DNA from: Trinickia diaoshuihuensis | Lineage (GTDB): Bacteria > Pseudomonadota > Gammaproteobacteria > Burkholderiales > Burkholderiaceae | Assembly: GCF_003390925.1 (NCBI RefSeq) | Contig: NZ_QUBS01000048.1 | Span: 1-64,000, forward strand | Direction of reading: 5' to 3' | Length of the DNA stretch: 64,000 bases | Part shown: positions 52,909 to 61,577 of the stretch, piece by piece | Numbering within the stretch: the stretch's first letter is position 1 | Layout of the letters: each line of letters starts with the position of its first letter | Translations under genes and position numbers: made by a program | Notes under the pieces: model-generated | The model's database searches: none | What the model was told of the DNA's origin: nothing | What the model saw: the letters and a program-made list of their open reading frames with translations, nothing else

Positions 52909-53823
52909 TCAGACCGCTTGCAGCTTCCCCGCGAGATAAGCGAGTTGACTGCGGTTGCGGGCGCCGAATTTTTCGCGCAACTGGCGCAAGTGATAGTCGA
53001 CGTTGTGCACGGTCGTGTTCAGCCGCGCCGCGATCGCTTTGTCGGACATGCCGACGACGACCGCGCCCAAGATGCGCTGCTGCAATTGCGAGAGGCTGCC
53101 GGCGGCGTCTTGGCGGCAAATGGCTTGGACGTAGGCCGCGCACCGTTGGTGCAGCGAGAGGCCGAGCCCGAGCGCTTGAGCGATGACGCTGTCGGTGATC
53201 CATTCGCAATGCTCGGGCGGCCCGGCAAAGAGAATCAGCGCGCGCAGGGGCGTGCGGGCAATCGGCAGGCTGAACGCGAGGCCGCTGGCGAGCCCGTTCT
53301 CGCGCATGCCGTCGAAGAAGCTTCGCAGCGGCGGATCGATGCCGTCCTTGCGCGAGGCGTTGACGAGCGAGCGCATGTCCCAGACGTGCGGGCGGCTCGA
53401 TTCGAACGCGCGGCGCATGTGGGGGTCGCGCAAAAGGTAGCCGCCGCCGAGCGATTGCGGCAGCAGATCGCTTGCCAAGTAATCCCGCAGCAAGTAGGCG
53501 TACTCGGGCTGCTTGTGCGCGTCCAGCTTCAGCGCGGCATAGCCGAGGCCCGAAAAGCCGATGATGTTGAGAATGCCGCGGATCATGCGGATGCGTTCGT
53601 CGGCCGAGCGCGCCGCGCCGAGTTCGGCGGCGAGGAACGTTGCGTCGCCGGTCTCTTCGGCACGCACGAGCGGGGCCACGTCCGTTTCGTCGATGTAGCG
53701 AATCTCGCATTGCCCGCGCGGTTTGGAGCGCTGCGCCGGTTCCGGTTGCGATGCCGGCTTGGCGGCCGATGCCGATGCAGGTTGCAGATCTTCGCGTTCC
53801 TCGACCAAGTCGAGAGTTGACAT
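52909..53823 (-). CDS. LuxR-type regulator 5
   Basis: A 304-residue LuxR-type protein that closes the island on the right. The start ATG at 53823 has AGGA six bases upstream. The ligand domain is the most divergent of the five: LGYAALKLDAHKQPEYAYLLRDYL and RPHVWDMRSL, without a clear W-x3-Y and with the Asp-Pro displaced (LRDPHMRR). The helix-turn-helix is VVVGMSDKAIAARLNTTVHNVDYHLRQL, close to those of the other copies. It converges on sctU with 65 bp between the stops. Its upstream region holds TTTCGTA inverted repeats. Confidence 0.9.
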   Translation of the reverse strand: MSTLDLVEEREDLQPASASAAKPASQPEPAQRSKPRGQCEIRYIDETDVAPLVRAEETGDATFLAAELGAARSADERIRMIRGILNIIGFSGLGYAALKLDAHKQPEYAYLLRDYLASDLLPQSLGGGYLLRDPHMRRAFESSRPHVWDMRSLVNASRKDGIDPPLRSFFDGMRENGLASGLAFSLPIARTPLRALILFAGPPEHCEWITDSVIAQALGLGLSLHQRCAAYVQAICRQDAAGSLSQLQQRILGAVVVGMSDKAIAARLNTTVHNVDYHLRQLREKFGARNRSQLAYLAGKLQAV

Positions 53824-53983
53824 GGGGAGTCCTATCTATCGTTGTTTTTTGGAATAGTTCACGGCGCCGGACTGCATGCGAGAGGCGCGATCGGAGACGG
53901 TGCGCCGACGGGTTGCACCCGCCGGAGGTATCACCGTATCTTCCGACGATTGTATTGAGGCCGTTCGGCGAACGCCGCTTGGC

Positions 53984-54037
53984 ATTTCGTAGTGGCGGGG
54001 AGTGGGCAAGTAAGCGAAATGCGTGGTTTTACGAAAT
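53984..54037. promoter_or_regulatory. inverted repeat ATTTCGTA / TACGAAAT before LuxR 5
   Basis: ATTTCGTAGT (53984-53993) and TTTACGAAAT (54028-54037) give a perfect 8-bp inverted pair in the 330-bp gap between LuxR 5 and imuA. It belongs to the same motif family as the sites before LuxR 3 and LuxR 4/sctV. The rest of this gap holds only the LexA box. Confidence 0.5.
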
Positions 54038-54121
54038 GTCGTGGCGCATGCGGGTCCCCGGCGGGGAGGGAGCGGGGGATAAAAAGTTCCAGTTCCGAGG
54101 GACCCGATTGCGTGTAAGATG

Positions 54122-54137
54122 CTGTATGGATATACAG
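54122..54137 (+). promoter_or_regulatory. LexA (SOS) box
   Basis: CTGTATGGATATACAG is a perfect CTGT-N8-ACAG LexA site, 16 bp before imuA. It predicts DNA-damage induction of imuA-imuB-dnaE2. Confidence 0.92.
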
Positions 54138-54153
54138 GTTTTTGTGGGTATCG

Positions 54154-54861
54154 ATGCTTTCCGCCTCCGTTCGTGCCGAAGATCTCCATCCGTCGCTGTG
54201 GCGGGCTTCGCAGTTGGCGCATGGGCGCACGCGCGTCGTGGATACGGGATATCCGGCGCTGTCGGCCGAGTTGCCCGGCGGCGGCTGGCCGCTCGGCGCG
54301 CTGATCGATTTGCTCGTCCAGCAGCCGGGGATCGGCGAGATGCGGCTGTTGCAGCCCGCGCTCAGCGCATTGGGCGAGCGGCCCGTGGCGTTGCTGCAGC
54401 CGCCTCAGGTACCCAATGGTCTGGGGCTCGGCTATATCGGGTTGCCGCTCGAGCGCCTGCTTCATATCAAGGCGCCCAAGACGGGCGATGCGTTGTGGTC
54501 CGCCGAGCAAATCCTGCGGGCGGGCAGTTGCGGCGCGTTGATTTTCTGGGCGTCGTCGGCGCAATCGGCATCGCTGCGGCGGCTCCATCTCGCGGCGCAA
54601 TCCGCTGAAACGCTGTTCGTCATGGTGCGGCCGCTCACGGTGACGCAAGAAGCGTCGCCGGCTTTGCTGCGCATGGCGCTGCGACCATCGGCTCACGGGT
54701 TGACGGTCGATATCGTGAAACGGCGAGGGCCCCTGCGCGTGGAGCCTTTGTCGATTTCGTTGCAACCCACCCCTGTTTTGCTGTCTCGCCATGCGCGTCT
54801 ATCTCGCCGTCCATTTGCCGAAACTGCCGCTCGAAGTCTTCCGACCGAAGTGGCTGCCTGA
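54154..54861 (+). CDS. imuA: ImuA, translesion cassette protein
   Basis: A 235-residue RecA-like/SulA-like ImuA. The ATG at 54154 gives MLSASVRAEDLHPSLWRASQL; a TTG four codons earlier is unlikely. Family segments are TGYPALSAELPGGGWPLGALIDLL, read in parts, and LLQPPQVPNGLGL. It is the first gene of the damage-inducible mutagenesis cassette, right after the LexA box, and overlaps imuB by 71 bp. Confidence 0.92.
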   Translation: MLSASVRAEDLHPSLWRASQLAHGRTRVVDTGYPALSAELPGGGWPLGALIDLLVQQPGIGEMRLLQPALSALGERPVALLQPPQVPNGLGLGYIGLPLERLLHIKAPKTGDALWSAEQILRAGSCGALIFWASSAQSASLRRLHLAAQSAETLFVMVRPLTVTQEASPALLRMALRPSAHGLTVDIVKRRGPLRVEPLSISLQPTPVLLSRHARLSRRPFAETAARSLPTEVAA

Positions 54862-56266
54862 ACCGAAGGCCGGCAGCGTCGCGCTCGAGAAAGAGCACGT
54901 CGTTATCGCCGATGCCGCGGCGCGCGCGGCGGGAATCCGCCTGGGCATGAAGCGCGGCGGCGTGCTGACGCTATCGGCCGACGTGCTGATGTTCGAGCGC
55001 GATGCGGCGCGCGAGGCGCAGGCGGCGCGCGAAGTGGGCATGGCGCTGATGCGGTTCTCCCCCGACGTAACGCTGGCCGGGGAGGCGACGATCATCGTCG
55101 AGGTCGGCGCGAGCTTGAGATTGTTCGGCGGGGTGCGGGTCCTGTGCCGGCAGGCGCGCGCGATTCTCGACGCGCTCGGCTTTACGGCGCGTATCGGCGT
55201 CGCGCCGACGGGGCAGGGTGCGTGGCTGCTTGCGCGCCATGGCAACCGGCGCGTGTTGCGGCTCGCCTCGCTCGAACGCGTCTTGTCGCCGTTGCCTATG
55301 TTGTCGGTGCCGGAAGCGCGGCCCTTTGCCGATTGGTTCGCGGGGCTCGGTTGCGCGACGATCGCCGACTTGCGCCGCTTGCCGCGCGCGGGGTTGCAGC
55401 GGCGCTGCGGCGAGCACGTGCTCGATTCGCTCGATCGCGCGTTCGGCACGGCGCCCGAACTGTTCGATTGGCTCGTGTTGCCGCCTACGTTTTCCGCGCG
55501 TCTGGAGTTGCCCGATCGCATCGAGCATGCGGACGGCGCGCTTTACGCCGCGCACCGGTTGATCGTGCAATTGTGCGGCTGGCTCTGCGCCAAGCAATTG
55601 GCCGTGACGGCCATCGTGCTTTCGCTCGAACACGAGCGCGGCAGGCAAGCGATGGCGCCCACGCTCCTTGAAATCGCGCTCGGCGAACCCGCCTGGCAGG
55701 AGGCGCATCTGCTGCGTCTGCTCAAGGAGCGGTTGCACCGGATCGAATTGGCGGCGCCCATGATCGCGGTGCGGCTCGACGCCTCGAAGGTGGAGGCGGC
55801 CGCCCCGCCGGCCGAGCAGCTTTTTCCGGAGCCGGGCGGTTCGGCGCAAAGCCATGCGCGTCTGCTCGAACTGCTGGTGGCCCGGCTCGGCGAGGACAAT
55901 GTTTTGCGCCCCGCGCCGACGGCCGATTACCGGCCCGAGGTGGCCAACCGGTGGGTGCCGCTCGGCGAGCATCATGCGAAGACCAAGGGCACGCTGCCTG
56001 AGGGATTGCCGCGGCCCACCTGGATGCTTGCCGCGCCGGTGCGTTTGCTCACGCGGGCGCATCGCCCGTTCTACGGGTCGCCGCTGCGCGTCGTCTCGCC
56101 GGCCGAGCGCATCGAGGCCGGGTGGTTCGACGGCGAACTCGTCACGCGCGATTACTTCGTCGCCGAGGCCGACGACAAAAGCTATTACTGGATTTACCGC
56201 GAACGCGTGAGTAGCCGCGACGCGGACGAAGGACCTCGCTGGTTCCTTCACGGCTTATTCGGATGA
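54791..56266 (+). CDS. imuB: ImuB, Y-family polymerase-like protein
   Basis: A 491-residue Y-family polymerase homologue. It starts MRVYLAVHLPKLPLEVFRPK. The metal-binding DxD and SxDE motifs of active Y-family enzymes are replaced (AVHLPKL and GASLRLFGG), as is normal for ImuB, which acts as an adaptor between DnaE2 and the beta clamp. The little-finger region and a C-terminal DUF (YYWIYRERVSSRD) are present. It overlaps imuA and ends 4 bp before dnaE2. Confidence 0.94.
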   Translation: MRVYLAVHLPKLPLEVFRPKWLPEPKAGSVALEKEHVVIADAAARAAGIRLGMKRGGVLTLSADVLMFERDAAREAQAAREVGMALMRFSPDVTLAGEATIIVEVGASLRLFGGVRVLCRQARAILDALGFTARIGVAPTGQGAWLLARHGNRRVLRLASLERVLSPLPMLSVPEARPFADWFAGLGCATIADLRRLPRAGLQRRCGEHVLDSLDRAFGTAPELFDWLVLPPTFSARLELPDRIEHADGALYAAHRLIVQLCGWLCAKQLAVTAIVLSLEHERGRQAMAPTLLEIALGEPAWQEAHLLRLLKERLHRIELAAPMIAVRLDASKVEAAAPPAEQLFPEPGGSAQSHARLLELLVARLGEDNVLRPAPTADYRPEVANRWVPLGEHHAKTKGTLPEGLPRPTWMLAAPVRLLTRAHRPFYGSPLRVVSPAERIEAGWFDGELVTRDYFVAEADDKSYYWIYRERVSSRDADEGPRWFLHGLFG

Positions 56267-56270
56267 TGCG

Positions 56271-59200
56271 ATGGTTCCCGGTTTCAATGGGCTGCCGGCG
56301 TACGCCGAGCTTTTTTGCTTCTCCAACTTCACGTTCTTGCGCGGCGCATCGCACGCGCAAGAACTCGTCGCGCGCGCCGCTCAGCTCGGCTATGCGGGCA
56401 TCGCGATCACCGACGAATGCTCGCTCGCGGGCGTCGTGCGCGCTCACGACGCGGCCAAGGAGGTGGGGCTGCCGCTCGTCATCGGCTCGTATTTCCGCTT
56501 ATGCCATGCCGATGGCTCGCCCTCGTTCGGACTCATCTTGCTCGCACAAAACCGCGAGGGGTACGGCAATTTGTCGGAGCTCATCACGCTTGCGCGCACG
56601 CGTTCGCCGAAGGGGGAATACCGGCTGACGCCATACGATCTCTCGCGGCCGCAAGCCGAGCATGCGCATTTGCGCGGGATGCCCGATTGCCTGGCGATTC
56701 TCGTGCCCGACTTTCCGGCCAAGGAAGAGGTGCTCGCCGCGCAACTCGAATGGCTCGACGAGACGTTTCCGGGCCGAGCCTGGGCGGGGCTCGTGCTCCA
56801 TCAGCGGGCGATGGACGACATTCACCGCGGCGCGGTGGAGTATGTCGCACGCTGCCAGGGCTTGCCGGTCGTCGCACTCGGCCAGGTCGTCATGCATGTG
56901 CGTTCGCGCAAGCCGCTGCAAGATACGATGACGGCCATCCGCGTCGGCAAGAGCGTGCACGAATGCGGTTACGAACTCGCGCCCAATGCCGAGCAGCATT
57001 TGCGCTCGCGGCTGCGCCTCGTCAATCTTTATTCCGACGAAGCGCTGCGCGAGACGATCCATATCTTGTCGCGCTGCACCTTCTCGCTCGAGGAGCTGAA
57101 GTACGAGTATCCCGACGAACTCGTGCCCGAGGGCTTCACGCCTACCGCCTATCTGCGGCAAGAAACCTACGCCGGTGCGCTGCGGCGTTTTCCGGCCGGC
57201 ATCCCTCATCCGGTGCAGCAGCAGATCGAACACGAACTCGCGCTGATTGCCGATCTGCGTTACGAGCCGTATTTCTTGACGGTCTACGATATCGTGCGCT
57301 TCGCGCGCAGCCAAAACATCTTGTGCCAAGGGCGCGGCTCGGCCGCCAATTCGGCCGTTTGCTATTGCCTGGGGATTACCGAGGTCGACCCGGGGCGCGG
57401 CAATATGCTCTTCGAGCGCTTCATCAGCAAGGAGCGGGGCGAGCCGCCCGATATCGACGTCGATTTCGAGCACCAGCGGCGCGAGCTCGTCGTGCAATAC
57501 ATCTACCGCAAATACGGCCGGCACCGCGCGGCGATCGCGGCGGCCGTCTCCACTTACCGGCCACGCGGTGCGTTGCGCGACACGGGCAAGGCGCTCGGCG
57601 TCGATCCGCAAATCGTCGATGCCGTCGCCAAGTCGCATCATTGGTTCGATACGAGTCACGACCTGCTCGCCCGCTTCGAAGAGTCGGGACTCGATCCCAG
57701 TCAACCGCTGATCCAAGCCTGGGCGCGGCTGGCGGTGCAATTGCTGAATTTTCCGCGCCATCTATCGCAGCACTCGGGCGGTTTCGTCATCAGCCGCGGC
57801 AAGCTGACGCGGCTCGTGCCGGTGGAGAATGCGGCGATGCCCGATCGCTCCGTCATCCAATGGGATAAAGACGATCTAGAGTCTTTAGGACTGCTCAAGA
57901 TCGACGTATTGGCGCTCGGCATGCTGTCGGCGATACGGCGTGCGCTCGAACTCGTTTCCGAGCGGCGCGGCGAGCGCTTCGAGATGCAGGATATCCCGCC
58001 CGAGGACGAGAAGACCTACGCGATGATTTCGCGTGCGGATACGGTTGGCGTTTTCCAGATCGAATCGCGCGCGCAGATGAGCATGCTGCCGCGGTTGCGG
58101 CCGGAAACGTTCTACGACCTCGTGATCGAGGTGGCGATCGTGCGGCCGGGGCCGATCCAAGGCGGCGCCGTGCATCCGTATTTGCGCAGGCGGCAGGGGT
58201 TCGAGCCGGTGACTTATCCGAGCCAAGCGTTGGAGTCCGCATTGGGGCGCACACTCGGGGTGCCGATTTTTCAAGAGCAAGTGATGCAGGTCGCGATTCT
58301 CGCGGCCGGATTCAGCGCGGGCGAAGCCGATCAACTGCGCCGGGCGATGGCGGCCTGGAAGCGCAAGGGCGGTTTGCAACGGTATTACGACCGCATCGTA
58401 AACGGGATGCTCGAACGCGGGTACGAACGCAGCTTTGCCGATGCCATCTTCGAGCAGATCAAAGGCTTCGGCGAATACGGCTTTCCCGAGAGCCATGCGG
58501 CGAGCTTCGCGTTGCTCGTCTATGCGAGCAGTTGGCTCAAGTGTCACGAGCCCGAGGCATTTCTCGCGGCGATGCTCAATAGTCAGCCGATGGGTTTTTA
58601 TTCGCCGTCCCAGCTTGTGCAGGATGCACGCCGGCATGGCGTGAAGGTGATGCCGGCCGACGTAACGATCAGCGGGTGGGATGCCGTACTCGAACCGGTC
58701 GAAGGTGCGGCCCGTCCGGCGGTGCGTCTCGGCCTCTCGCTCTTACGCGGCATGAAGCAAGAGGTGGCGGAGCGCATCGAAAACGCACGCGCCGTGCGCT
58801 CGTTCGAAAGCGTGCACGATCTGGCGCGCCGCGCGCAGCTCGATCGGCATGATTTGCACGTATTGGCCGATGCGAATGCGTTATCCGCGCTCGTCGGCAA
58901 TCGACGCGAAGCGCTTTGGCATTCGGTGGCGGCCGTGCCTCAGCGCGACATGCTGGCCACGGCGGTCGAGGCGGACGATACTCCGCTGTTGGGCGCGCCG
59001 ACGGAAGGGCAAAACATCGTGGCCGATTACCGCTCGTCCGGACTGACGCTGCGCCGTCATCCGCTCGCGCTGCTGCGCGCGCAACTGCTGGACATGCGGC
59101 TGATGCCTGCATCGAAGCTGTCCGGCTATCGCGACGGTCAACCGGCGCGAGGCTGCGGCATCGTGACGGTTCGTCAACGGCCGGGCACGGCCAAAGGCGT

Positions 59201-59420
59201 GATATTCGTGACGATCGAAGACGAGACGGGCAACGTCAACGTCATCGTTTGGCCGAGCCTGCTCGAAAAACAGCGCAAGGAAGTGCTCGGCGCTTCGCTG
59301 CTGGCCGTCTACGGCGTGTGGCAGTGCCAGGGAGAGGTGCGCCATCTCGTGGCCAAGCGGCTCGTGGATTTATCCCATCTTTTAGGCGGCCTGCAATCGG
59401 AGAGCCGCAATTTCTGTTGA
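56271..59420 (+). CDS. dnaE2: error-prone DNA polymerase DnaE2 (ImuC)
   Basis: A 1049-residue C-family polymerase, the size of DnaE2. An N-terminal PHP domain (AYAELFCFSNFTFLRGASHAQEL, then AGIAITDECSLAGVVRAHDA) precedes the catalytic core with the Asp pair in GEPPDIDVDFEHQRREL and GRGSAANSAVCYCLGITEVDP. A C-terminal OB domain is present (VTIEDETGNVNVIVWP). It lacks the long tau-binding tail of DnaE1. It completes the LexA-controlled imuA-imuB-dnaE2 operon used in translesion synthesis. Confidence 0.97.
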   Translation: MVPGFNGLPAYAELFCFSNFTFLRGASHAQELVARAAQLGYAGIAITDECSLAGVVRAHDAAKEVGLPLVIGSYFRLCHADGSPSFGLILLAQNREGYGNLSELITLARTRSPKGEYRLTPYDLSRPQAEHAHLRGMPDCLAILVPDFPAKEEVLAAQLEWLDETFPGRAWAGLVLHQRAMDDIHRGAVEYVARCQGLPVVALGQVVMHVRSRKPLQDTMTAIRVGKSVHECGYELAPNAEQHLRSRLRLVNLYSDEALRETIHILSRCTFSLEELKYEYPDELVPEGFTPTAYLRQETYAGALRRFPAGIPHPVQQQIEHELALIADLRYEPYFLTVYDIVRFARSQNILCQGRGSAANSAVCYCLGITEVDPGRGNMLFERFISKERGEPPDIDVDFEHQRRELVVQYIYRKYGRHRAAIAAAVSTYRPRGALRDTGKALGVDPQIVDAVAKSHHWFDTSHDLLARFEESGLDPSQPLIQAWARLAVQLLNFPRHLSQHSGGFVISRGKLTRLVPVENAAMPDRSVIQWDKDDLESLGLLKIDVLALGMLSAIRRALELVSERRGERFEMQDIPPEDEKTYAMISRADTVGVFQIESRAQMSMLPRLRPETFYDLVIEVAIVRPGPIQGGAVHPYLRRRQGFEPVTYPSQALESALGRTLGVPIFQEQVMQVAILAAGFSAGEADQLRRAMAAWKRKGGLQRYYDRIVNGMLERGYERSFADAIFEQIKGFGEYGFPESHAASFALLVYASSWLKCHEPEAFLAAMLNSQPMGFYSPSQLVQDARRHGVKVMPADVTISGWDAVLEPVEGAARPAVRLGLSLLRGMKQEVAERIENARAVRSFESVHDLARRAQLDRHDLHVLADANALSALVGNRREALWHSVAAVPQRDMLATAVEADDTPLLGAPTEGQNIVADYRSSGLTLRRHPLALLRAQLLDMRLMPASKLSGYRDGQPARGCGIVTVRQRPGTAKGVIFVTIEDETGNVNVIVWPSLLEKQRKEVLGASLLAVYGVWQCQGEVRHLVAKRLVDLSHLLGGLQSESRNFC

Positions 59421-59443
59421 TCGAAATGCGCGTCGAATCGCCG

Positions 59444-60364
59444 CTATCGAAGCGACGGGGCGGGCGTGGGCCAGGTGCTCAGTACCTCGGCGATCGCGAC
59501 GTCGAATGGCGTACGCCGACCGATCCCGAGCGCTTCGAGCCTGCTCGAATCCAGATGGCAGTCGCGCGGACGCGGTGTGCCTTCGCCGCTCGTGGTTTGC
59601 GGCTCGAGACGAGCATCGATGGCGAGTGCGCGCGCGATGCGCGAGGCAATCTCGAACTTCGTCATGGGCTCGTCGCCGGACCACTGCGCGATACCGCACA
59701 CCGCTTGCCCCTTCGCGTGCAGCTCGAGCATGCCGCGAATCACATAAGCGACATCCGGCGTGTAAGTCGGATAACGGGTTGCCCAAGCATCCATCGGCGC
59801 AGGGCTTGCCCCCGGCGCTTGCGAGGCGACGACGGCTGGCGCGAGACTCGTCACGGCCGACTCGGCCCAATCGAGCACCGGACCGTAAAGCAGCGGCAGC
59901 CGCAGCACGCAGCCCAGCTCGGTCGATTGCGCGAGCGCGCGCTCGCCATCGAGCTTGCTTAGACCATAAGCGTTGAGCGGAGCGGGCCGATCGTCGATGC
60001 GATAGGGCGGTGCGCTGCCGTCGAAGACGTAATCGGTCGAAATCGAGAGTACCCATGCACCGCATTGCCGCGCCGCCGACGCGATAGCGCGTACGGCATC
60101 GACGTTCAACGCCCGCGCGGCGATCGGATCGCGCTCGCAGACATCGGGCCGGCGCTCGGCCGCGGCGATGACGATCGCGTCCGGACGCAACCGATCGACG
60201 AAAGACGCGACGGCCGCCGCATCGCGGACGTCGAGCGCGGCCATCTCGCCTTGTACGCGCCGATGCGCTGTGGGCACCACGCGCCAACCGGCGCGCGTGC
60301 CGAGCTCCCGCACGAGCGCGCGCCCAAGCAGGCCGGACGCGCCGATGACGGCAATCGTGAACAT
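59444..60364 (-). CDS. RfbD-like NAD(P)-dependent reductase (dTDP-4-dehydrorhamnose reductase family)
   Basis: A 306-residue extended short-chain reductase. The nucleotide-binding loop is VIGASGLLGRALVRELG, the catalytic YxxxK is in NAYGLSKLDGERAL, and SISTDYVFDGSAPPYRI is the RfbD/MAT2B-like segment. The start ATG at 60364 gives MFTIAVIGASG; the frame extends six codons further without support. There is no rhamnose gene cluster nearby, so the substrate is uncertain. It lies 14 bp after copZ on the same strand. Confidence 0.88.
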   Translation of the reverse strand: MFTIAVIGASGLLGRALVRELGTRAGWRVVPTAHRRVQGEMAALDVRDAAAVASFVDRLRPDAIVIAAAERRPDVCERDPIAARALNVDAVRAIASAARQCGAWVLSISTDYVFDGSAPPYRIDDRPAPLNAYGLSKLDGERALAQSTELGCVLRLPLLYGPVLDWAESAVTSLAPAVVASQAPGASPAPMDAWATRYPTYTPDVAYVIRGMLELHAKGQAVCGIAQWSGDEPMTKFEIASRIARALAIDARLEPQTTSGEGTPRPRDCHLDSSRLEALGIGRRTPFDVAIAEVLSTWPTPAPSLR

Positions 60365-60378
60365 CTCGCCGAGCCGCC

Positions 60379-60594
60379 TCAAGCGTCGACGATCGTGCGA
60401 CTGCCCTTGACCTCGTAGCCGGCCTCGACGATCGCGTTGCCGAGGCGTTCGGCGTTTTCGCGCGATTGCACGCGTACGCGCTGATCGTCCAGATTCACCT
60501 CCACCAGCGCGGCCGTATCGATCGCGCGGATCGCTTTCGTTACCGCGCCCACGCAGTGCTGGCAGCTCATACCTTCGACTTGGAATTCGATCAT
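60379..60594 (-). CDS. copZ: copper chaperone, heavy-metal-associated domain
   Basis: A 71-residue HMA-domain protein. The metal-binding CxxC is in VEGMSCQHCVGAVTKAI. AGGA lies eight bases before the ATG at 60594, giving MIEFQVEGMSC. It is divergent from a CueR-type regulator across a perfect dyad, so copper-induced expression is likely. It carries copper(I) to transporters in the cytoplasm of known species. Confidence 0.92.
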   Translation of the reverse strand: MIEFQVEGMSCQHCVGAVTKAIRAIDTAALVEVNLDDQRVRVQSRENAERLGNAIVEAGYEVKGSRTIVDA

Positions 60595-60665
60595 TGCAAA
60601 GTTCCTTTTAAAAGGGGGCATCATCCGAGAGCGCGCGGCATTCGCCGAGCGCTGGCTTCTGTCGA

Positions 60666-60700
60666 AGCGTATACCTTCCTGTCGTGGGAAGGTATACGCT
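60666..60700. promoter_or_regulatory. CueR-type operator shared by copZ and cueR
   Basis: Two perfect 14-bp arms (60666-60679 AGCGTATACCTTCC, 60687-60700 its complement) around a 7-bp spacer. The inner ACCTTCC-N7-GGAAGGT is the classic CueR site. Confidence 0.92.
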
Positions 60701-60725
60701 TTTGGTCGTCGAAAGGAGATTCGTC

Positions 60726-61157
60726 ATGAATATCGGGGAAGCGGCCCGTGAGTCCGGGGTGACGGCCAAGATGATTCGCTACTACGAGAGCGTCGAGTTG
60801 CTGGCGCCCAAGGGGCGTACCGACGCCGGCTACCGTGTATACGGGAAGCAAGAGGTTCACACCTTACGTTTTATCCGCCAGGCTCGGCACCTCGGCTTCT
60901 CCATCGACGACATTCGCAAGCTGCTGGCCCTCTGGCAAGACCGCTCGCGCGCAAGCGCCGAAGTCAAGACGATTGCGCTCCAACATGTGGCCGATCTCGA
61001 ACGGCGCATCGCCGAACTGTCGGAAATGCGCGACACTCTGACTCATCTGGCCGACCATTGCCACGGCGATGCGCGGCCCGACTGTCCGATTCTCGAGGGG
61101 CTCGCAAGTCTCGACGAATGCGCAGACGGCCCGCATAGCCAATGCAGGCAAGGCTGA
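60726..61157 (+). CDS. cueR: copper-responsive MerR-family regulator
   Basis: A 143-residue MerR protein. The winged helix is MNIGEAARESGVTAKMIRYY with GYRVYGKQEVHTLRFIRQARHLGFSIDDI, read in parts. The dimer helix is followed by the metal loop HCHGDARPDCPIL, with two cysteines eight positions apart as in CueR. A perfect CueR site lies 26 bp upstream and is shared with divergent copZ. It twists the promoter to activate copper detoxification genes. Confidence 0.92.
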   Translation: MNIGEAARESGVTAKMIRYYESVELLAPKGRTDAGYRVYGKQEVHTLRFIRQARHLGFSIDDIRKLLALWQDRSRASAEVKTIALQHVADLERRIAELSEMRDTLTHLADHCHGDARPDCPILEGLASLDECADGPHSQCRQG

Positions 61158-61283
61158 GCATCCGTCCAAACATGTTGGCACCTGATTGGTGCATTCATGA
61201 CGTATTCGTGACTCCCGGTGCACCATTCCAAATCGGAATGCCCTTCATTCGAGCATTTCACTCGCAATTTCTCGCAAGGCCTC

Positions 61284-61289
61284 TATAAT
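61284..61289 (+). promoter_or_regulatory. -10 box of the DUF3563 gene
   Basis: A perfect TATAAT, 74 bp before the ATG of the DUF3563-type gene. A good -35 is not clear. The 206-bp gap from 61158 also has the dyad CATTCCAAATCGGAATG. Confidence 0.5.
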
Positions 61290-61363
61290 CCGGGTTAACC
61301 CTTTTACGGGAAATCCCTGATGCGCGATCCGCTGGGGACGAGACCCGACCCTTGGAGAACATC

Positions 61364-61510
61364 ATGTTTGCCTACATCCTCGAAAAGCTCAGCAACTGGT
61401 TCGAATCCGCCGAACGTAGCCGTCGCGAAGCGTATCTCGCCTCGTCGTCGGACGTGGTCGATCTGGAGCGCCGCCTGCGCTCGCTCGAAGCAAACGGCTA
61501 TTCGATCTAA
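61364..61510 (+). CDS. DUF3563-type small protein
   Basis: A 48-residue protein starting MFAYILEKLSNWFESAERSR and ending DLERRLRSLEANGYSI. It matches the pattern of the DUF3563 family, small proteins frequent in Burkholderiaceae with no known role. GGAG is eight bases before the ATG. A TATAAT box lies upstream and a terminator follows, so it is probably a monocistronic, well-expressed gene. Confidence 0.85.
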   Translation: MFAYILEKLSNWFESAERSRREAYLASSSDVVDLERRLRSLEANGYSI

Positions 61511-61577
61511 GCCGAGCAAGACCCGGCGGCTCGAAACCGAGCGCCTGCGCTCATCGAAGCGCTGAAGTGACTGTTGC

